A stretch of 64,000 nt of DNA from Verrucomicrobiota bacterium (GTDB lineage: Bacteria; Verrucomicrobiota; Verrucomicrobiia; Chthoniobacterales; Terrimicrobiaceae): the NCBI GenBank assembly GCA_018970255.1, contig JAGWWS010000002.1:54719-118718 (forward strand), written 5' to 3'. Positions within the stretch are counted from its first letter, which is position 1. Every line of letters begins with the position of its first letter. Under the pieces are notes generated by a model. It saw nothing but the letters and a program-made list of their open reading frames with translations. It was not told the origin of the DNA and ran no database searches. Positions 60,128 through 64,000 of this stretch are shown in pieces. The position numbers were made by a program, and so were the translations under genes.

Positions 60128-60133
60128 GCTTAC

Positions 60134-61027
60134 TCAAGCGCCAGTCAGCGTTTCCGAGAAAACCTCCACCAACTCGGCGAGCGCGGGCCTTGTCGCCACA
60201 TTCCGCCCGCTCCACACAAGGCAGAGCGTGAACTTCTCGGGCAGTGCGAGTGCATGGTATTTGCGGCGGTCGATAAATGGCAGTGCGAGGTCGGGCAGGA
60301 CGGCAGCGGCGGTTCCCGATTCCAGAACCTTGGCAGCGTGCAGGTAGGATGTGCAGGCAACTGACACGTGCAATTCGCGCCCCCTCTTGGCCGCGATCCG
60401 TGCAAGGGCCTCGCGCATCCGTCCGCCGATCGGCAGCGCGGCCGGGAACGATTCCAATGCCCTTGCCAACTCCCTCGGCGGTTTTGGCGAGAGCGCCTTC
60501 GGGACCAGAAATGTGTGCCCGACCTTGCGAAGCACCTTGCTTTTGAGACCGGGCAAGAGGGCATCCTGCCGGATGAACGCAATGTCATAGGTTCCCTCCC
60601 GGGTAGCCGTGGCCATCTCGCGGGTCTGCTCATGGTGGATTTCGATCCTCACATTCGGCATGCGGGTGCGGACTTTCTCGATTGCGGGCAGGACGAGCCA
60701 AAATCCGACGCTGTTCGAGGCAACGATCCTCGCCGTCCACTCGGATCCCTGGCAGCGCGAGAGAAAATCGTTCAATCCGGTGAAGTGGCTCCTGCCGATT
60801 GCAGCCAATTCGCGCCCGGCCGCCGTCAGTTCGAGTCCCCTGCCCTTCCGCCACACGAGTTCCACACCGAAGTATTCCGAGAGATCACGGATTTGCCGGC
60901 TGATAAGCGATTGCCTGATCGCGTCGCCCTTGGCCGCCTTTGCGATCGATCCCTCGTCTGCGAACTGGCAGAAGTTCGCCAGACGGTCGAGCGAAAGCCC
61001 GGTTCGCGAGAGGAGCTTTTGATACAT
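60134..61027 (-). CDS. LysR family transcriptional regulator
   Basis: A 297-residue regulator. The ATG at 61027 opens a winged helix-turn-helix at about 10-70 (LDRLANFCQFADEGSIAKAA then QSLISRQIRDLSEYFGVELV), followed by an effector-binding domain with FIRQDALLPGLKSKVL. It is somewhat diverged from typical LysR (the helix after SIAKAAKGD is longer). It is divergent from the SPFH gene with only 19 bp between start codons, so it probably controls that operon. The ligand is unknown. Confidence 0.8.
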   Translation of the reverse strand: MYQKLLSRTGLSLDRLANFCQFADEGSIAKAAKGDAIRQSLISRQIRDLSEYFGVELVWRKGRGLELTAAGRELAAIGRSHFTGLNDFLSRCQGSEWTARIVASNSVGFWLVLPAIEKVRTRMPNVRIEIHHEQTREMATATREGTYDIAFIRQDALLPGLKSKVLRKVGHTFLVPKALSPKPPRELARALESFPAALPIGGRMREALARIAAKRGRELHVSVACTSYLHAAKVLESGTAAAVLPDLALPFIDRRKYHALALPEKFTLCLVWSGRNVATRPALAELVEVFSETLTGA

Positions 61028-61046
61028 GACTCTTTGATCATACCAT

Positions 61047-62210
61047 ATGAAATCTCCACGGATAGTCGTTTTCCGCAGCCCTGCATACCTTGCCCCCGTG
61101 AAAACGACAAAACCCAACACCACCGGAAAAAGAATCGGACTCATTGCGGCCAGCCCCGCCGAGTTCCTCATCCACCAGCGGCTCGGCAAAACCCTCTTCG
61201 CCGGGAGGGGACGCGCCGCATTCATCCTGCCCGGCATCGACCGCGCCTACCTGATCCCTTCAACCATGCAGTCTGTGGCTTTCCAAGCCGACCAGATCAC
61301 CGCCGAGAACCAGGGCGTGGAAATCGCGGGATTTGCGATCTACGCGATTACAAAGCCCGAAAAGGCGATTGCGGCGATCGACTTCACCAACCCCGAACTC
61401 GCACTCGACACGATCGCCAGCCACCTCCGGCAGGTGGTCGAATCGGCCATCCGCAGCGAGCTTGCCAACCTCAGCCTCGACGACGCCCTGCGCAAACGCG
61501 GCGCGATCATCCAGCGCATGAAGGCCGAACTCGCCGATGTGGCTGAACGGCTCGGGCTCGAAATCGCCACGGTCGAGATCAAGACGGTCACGATCATGTC
61601 TGACGAACTCTTCCTGAACATGCAGGCACCCTACCGCAACAATATCCGCCTCCAGAGCGAACGCAGCCGACTCGAAACCGATGAGATCATCGCCAAGGAG
61701 AACGCCGCGATGAAGGAACGGGATGCCAAACGCAAGGCCGAGTTTCAAGCCGCCGAGGCCGCGCGCCAAACCGGGCTCAAGAAAAACGAGGTTGCCCAGG
61801 ACGCCGACATCGAACGCCTGCGCGCCGAAAGCAAGACCGAGACGGAACTCGCCAAGCTCAACGCCACGGTCGCCTTGCGGGAAGGCGCCGCAGAACGCCA
61901 GCGCCGGATCGCCCGCGCCGATGCCGAAATCCTCGAAATCGAGAGGACGCTCGAGGCCGAACGCTTCGGCAACGAACGCCAGCGCCACCTCAATGCCGCC
62001 GAGGCCGCCAAAATCGCCGATGCCACAGAACGCCTCGCGATCGAAACCGCCAACACGGCCAACCCCCTGCGCCTGATTGCGGCAAACCTCCCCGCGATCG
62101 CCAAAAACCTGAACCTCGGCACAATCAACCTCGGCGACCCGGTTCTCGCCAGGCTCCTTGAGGGCTTGGCGGAACGGATCGCCCAGCCAAACCCCGGAGA
62201 CCAGAAATGA
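61047..62210 (+). CDS. SPFH/flotillin-like protein
   Basis: A 387-residue protein. Residues ~30-200 form an SPFH (band 7) domain (FILPGIDRAYLIPSTMQSVA, DTIASHLRQVVESAIRSELA, LGLEIATVEIKTVTIM). About 200-330 is an Ala/Glu/Arg-rich coiled coil of flotillin type, and the tail has NTANPLRLIAANLPAIAKN. There is no N-terminal membrane helix, unusual for membrane scaffolds. The start is ATG 61047 or GTG 61098; the second would leave a larger divergent promoter region. It overlaps the next gene as ATGA. Confidence 0.75.
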   Translation: MKSPRIVVFRSPAYLAPVKTTKPNTTGKRIGLIAASPAEFLIHQRLGKTLFAGRGRAAFILPGIDRAYLIPSTMQSVAFQADQITAENQGVEIAGFAIYAITKPEKAIAAIDFTNPELALDTIASHLRQVVESAIRSELANLSLDDALRKRGAIIQRMKAELADVAERLGLEIATVEIKTVTIMSDELFLNMQAPYRNNIRLQSERSRLETDEIIAKENAAMKERDAKRKAEFQAAEAARQTGLKKNEVAQDADIERLRAESKTETELAKLNATVALREGAAERQRRIARADAEILEIERTLEAERFGNERQRHLNAAEAAKIADATERLAIETANTANPLRLIAANLPAIAKNLNLGTINLGDPVLARLLEGLAERIAQPNPGDQK

Positions 62211-63127
62211 ACACCCAAGCCTACGACCTCATCGGAGACATCCACGGCCACGCAGACGAACTCCACGCCATGCTTGCCAAACTCGGCTACGAAAAGACCG
62301 GATGCACGCACGCCCACCCCGCCGGACGCAAAGTCGTCTTCCTCGGCGACTACGTCGACCGTGGGCCGAAGATCCGCGAAGTGCTCGAAACCGTGCGGGC
62401 CATGGTCGATGGCGGCAACGCCCTTGCGATCCTCGGCAACCACGAGGTCAACGCCATGCGCTACCACACACCCGGCCCGGATGGCCTTCCCCTGCGCCCG
62501 CACGAAGACACCAAAACCGCCCAGCACCAAGCCACCCTCAACCAGATCGACACCGCCGGAATCCGCCAGTGGATCGACTGGTTGGCCAAACTTCCCCTTA
62601 CCCTCGATCTCGGTCCGCTCCGGGCCGTCCACGCGGCTTGGAGCGACCGCGCCGCGAGCGAACTCGCCCAAGCCGGCCCCCTCGAAGGCCACACGCTCAT
62701 CAAATACAGCATGCCATGCACGCGGGGCTACGACACGATCTCATGGCTCGTGAACGGCCCGGAGGCAAAGCTGCCGCGAGGCATCAAGCACCGCACCGCC
62801 GACGGCACACTCCGCCGCGATGTGCGGCTCAAGTGGTGGAAAAATTTGCGCGGCCTCACCGCACGGGAAGCCGGGTTCCCCGAGACCGCCGACATTCCGG
62901 ATGCGCCGTTGACCGGCGTGCCCGAGATCGACTACCCCGCCGAGGCACCCATCACCTTCTTCGGCCACTACGCGGTCGAAGAGGACCGCCCCGCCCCCGT
63001 CACCCCGCGGCTGGCCTGCCTCGACTACGGCCTCGGAAAAGGCGGCTTCCTCTGCGCCTACCGCTGGGACGGCGAAACCGAACTCGATCCGCACAAGTTC
63101 GAAACCATCAAACAGGGGGCCAAATGA
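62207..63127 (+). CDS. PPP-family metallophosphatase
   Basis: A 306-residue calcineurin-like phosphoesterase. The metal-site motifs are GDIHG (G10-G14, with D11 and H13), GDYVDRG (D48, R52) and GNHE (N78, H79, E80), then VHAAW and FFGHYA with later His ligands. This is the ApaH/PrpE/serine-threonine-phosphatase branch, which acts on phosphoproteins or on dinucleoside polyphosphates such as Ap4A. Both ends are coupled by ATGA overlaps, to the SPFH gene (62207-62210) and the DUF932 gene (63124-63127), so the three products are probably made in fixed ratio. Confidence 0.85.
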   Translation: MNTQAYDLIGDIHGHADELHAMLAKLGYEKTGCTHAHPAGRKVVFLGDYVDRGPKIREVLETVRAMVDGGNALAILGNHEVNAMRYHTPGPDGLPLRPHEDTKTAQHQATLNQIDTAGIRQWIDWLAKLPLTLDLGPLRAVHAAWSDRAASELAQAGPLEGHTLIKYSMPCTRGYDTISWLVNGPEAKLPRGIKHRTADGTLRRDVRLKWWKNLRGLTAREAGFPETADIPDAPLTGVPEIDYPAEAPITFFGHYAVEEDRPAPVTPRLACLDYGLGKGGFLCAYRWDGETELDPHKFETIKQGAK

Positions 63128-64000
63128 ACACCCAAACAAGATTCCGGTTTACCGGCGAGACCCCCGGGCGTATGGGCGCATTCATGGTGCCCCAGACCCT
63201 TCATCCGCCATTCCACAATACCCACCGCTGGGGCGGCATGCCGGTCGTCCGTGTCGAGTTCCCCTCACTCGACGATGCCATCTCGAATCTCCCGAGGTTT
63301 TCCACGGCCTCCTTGGAATCGATGGGCTTCGAGGCATCCCCGCACAGGAAATTGGTTGTTGCTGATCCACAAAAGGGCGACCGACCAAACCTCATCGCCA
63401 TGGTTTCCCCGACCTACCACCTCGTCCAGCACCACGAAATCCTTGAGGCAGCCAAAGCATTCCTAAAGCAAATCGAGTGCACGCCCTCGGGTCCCGTGGG
63501 ATTTGAAATGACACGCAACGGCGAGCGCATCCTCGCCTCCATAGACCTCGGCGACTCCCACCTTTGCAAACCGGACGGCCATCCGCTCTCCCTGCGCCTG
63601 CATTGCACCAACACTGTGGACGGCAGCGGCTCCATGTGTGCCAACCTCGGCTGGTTCCGCCTGGTTTGCAGCAATGGCATGCGGCGCCTCGAAAGCAAAA
63701 TCCGCTCCACACTTCGCCACTCCCTTGCTTCTAACCCGAATCTGGTTTTCGAACCCCTTGCGGAGCACTACCGCGAACTCTCGAAGGAATATGAGAAGTT
63801 CGAGACCTGGGGCATCACGCGAATCGACCTCGAGAGCGTGCGCACATGGGTCGATGGCAGCATTGCGGAAGCCTGGGGCAAACTCGCCGCCGCCCGCCTC
63901 TGGAGCATCGCCACCACGGGCCGCGATGCCGTGTTCGCGCCACCATTTGCCGCCCTGCCGCCCACCCGCCGCAAGGTGAAGCGCACCATCGAAGTCCCCG
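63124..64000 (+). CDS. DUF932 family protein (3' part beyond window)
   Basis: The frame is open from the ATG at 63124 to the window end (292 residues). The central block SLRLHCTNTVDGSGSMCANL then GWFRLVCSNGMRRLES is the DUF932 core, common on phages, plasmids and genomic islands; the N-terminal part lacks a membrane segment. The family's biochemical role is not established. Its start overlaps the phosphatase stop. Later residues (SVRTWVDGSIAEAWGKLAAA) are helical. The end cannot be seen. Confidence 0.7.
   Translation, partial: MNTQTRFRFTGETPGRMGAFMVPQTLHPPFHNTHRWGGMPVVRVEFPSLDDAISNLPRFSTASLESMGFEASPHRKLVVADPQKGDRPNLIAMVSPTYHLVQHHEILEAAKAFLKQIECTPSGPVGFEMTRNGERILASIDLGDSHLCKPDGHPLSLRLHCTNTVDGSGSMCANLGWFRLVCSNGMRRLESKIRSTLRHSLASNPNLVFEPLAEHYRELSKEYEKFETWGITRIDLESVRTWVDGSIAEAWGKLAAARLWSIATTGRDAVFAPPFAALPPTRRKVKRTIEVP

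Larger units (their letters stand above)
58312..64000 (+). mobile_element. Left part of an element integrated at a tRNA-Lys gene
   Basis: The tRNA fragment, an AT-richer 80-bp region with repeats, and a tyrosine recombinase gene mark the left end of an integrated element that continues beyond the window. The missing 5' half of the tRNA lies on the right, so the foreign DNA extends rightward. Cargo seen so far: a repeat protein, a LysR regulator, and the SPFH, metallophosphatase and DUF932 genes. No phage structural or conjugation genes are visible, so phage, plasmid and genomic island all remain possible. Confidence 0.75.

Overview
The window is most likely a chromosomal piece of a flagellated, high-GC member of the Verrucomicrobiota. 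The support is indirect: a Minf_1886-family protein and a DUF1844 protein, two PEP-CTERM proteins built from autotransporter-associated beta-strand repeats, an alpha2-type glycyl-tRNA synthetase with a zinc ribbon, a PknB-like kinase with a zinc-ribbon N-terminus, and proline-rich one-helix membrane proteins. No rRNA or complete tRNA gene was seen. Coding density is high, with many ATGA or TGATG gene junctions. No gene-free stretch exceeds 300 bp; the longest (48541-48811, 6217-6474, 57194-57402, 2449-2655) hold short interspersed hairpin repeats or nothing recognisable.

Layout. 2-2448: 3' end of recF, then leuA. 2656-6216 (minus): flagellar filament assembly operon fliD, a FlgM-like orf, fliS and a FliT/FlgN-like orf, visibly less GC-rich than its surroundings. 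6475-8532: PEP-CTERM beta-strand-repeat protein. 8714-9076: queD. 9228-12758 (minus): complete methylcitrate-cycle operon prpB-prpC-prpD for propionate use. 12859-17745: a one-helix peptide, Minf_1886 protein, fused M16 peptidase, DUF1844 protein, TauE-type permease and half-size EamA permease. 17742-24164: winged-helix/TPR regulator followed by a 1612-residue PEP-CTERM surface protein whose repeats keep an exact 192-bp period. 24300-27914: exbB-exbD-TPR operon. 27918-32260 (minus): HAD phosphatase, vapBC toxin-antitoxin, aroB, a secreted protein and a thioesterase. 32354-37472: glyS, a Ser/Thr kinase overlapping it antisense, rluD, a degenerate rhomboid-like protein and a HAD hydrolase. 37526-41606 (minus): a secreted orf with a probable CTG start, trxA, a proline-rich protein, and argD-argF. 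41718-43148: rplQ and rpoA as a separate unit. 43312-46610: blc-DUF983-PHP operon divergent from an oppA-like lipoprotein gene. 46671-48540: nuoEF without the rest of complex I. 48812-57193: glycosylase-like protein, pgl, ABC-F ATPase, trpB, malQ, Hsp33 and fabF. 57403-58272: response regulator with an unrecognised C-terminal domain.

From 58312 to the window end lies the left part of an integrated element. A 44-bp 3' fragment of a tRNA-Lys(UUU) gene (anticodon loop to discriminator base) abuts three AGTGCCAAT repeats and a tyrosine recombinase gene. The cargo seen so far is a secreted protein of six 19-residue repeats, a LysR regulator, and a divergent, translationally coupled run of an SPFH/flotillin-like protein, a PPP-family metallophosphatase and a DUF932 protein that continues past base 64000. 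This cassette is the best candidate here for an undescribed system; its function is not known from the sequence. The intact tRNA-Lys gene and right boundary should lie beyond the window.
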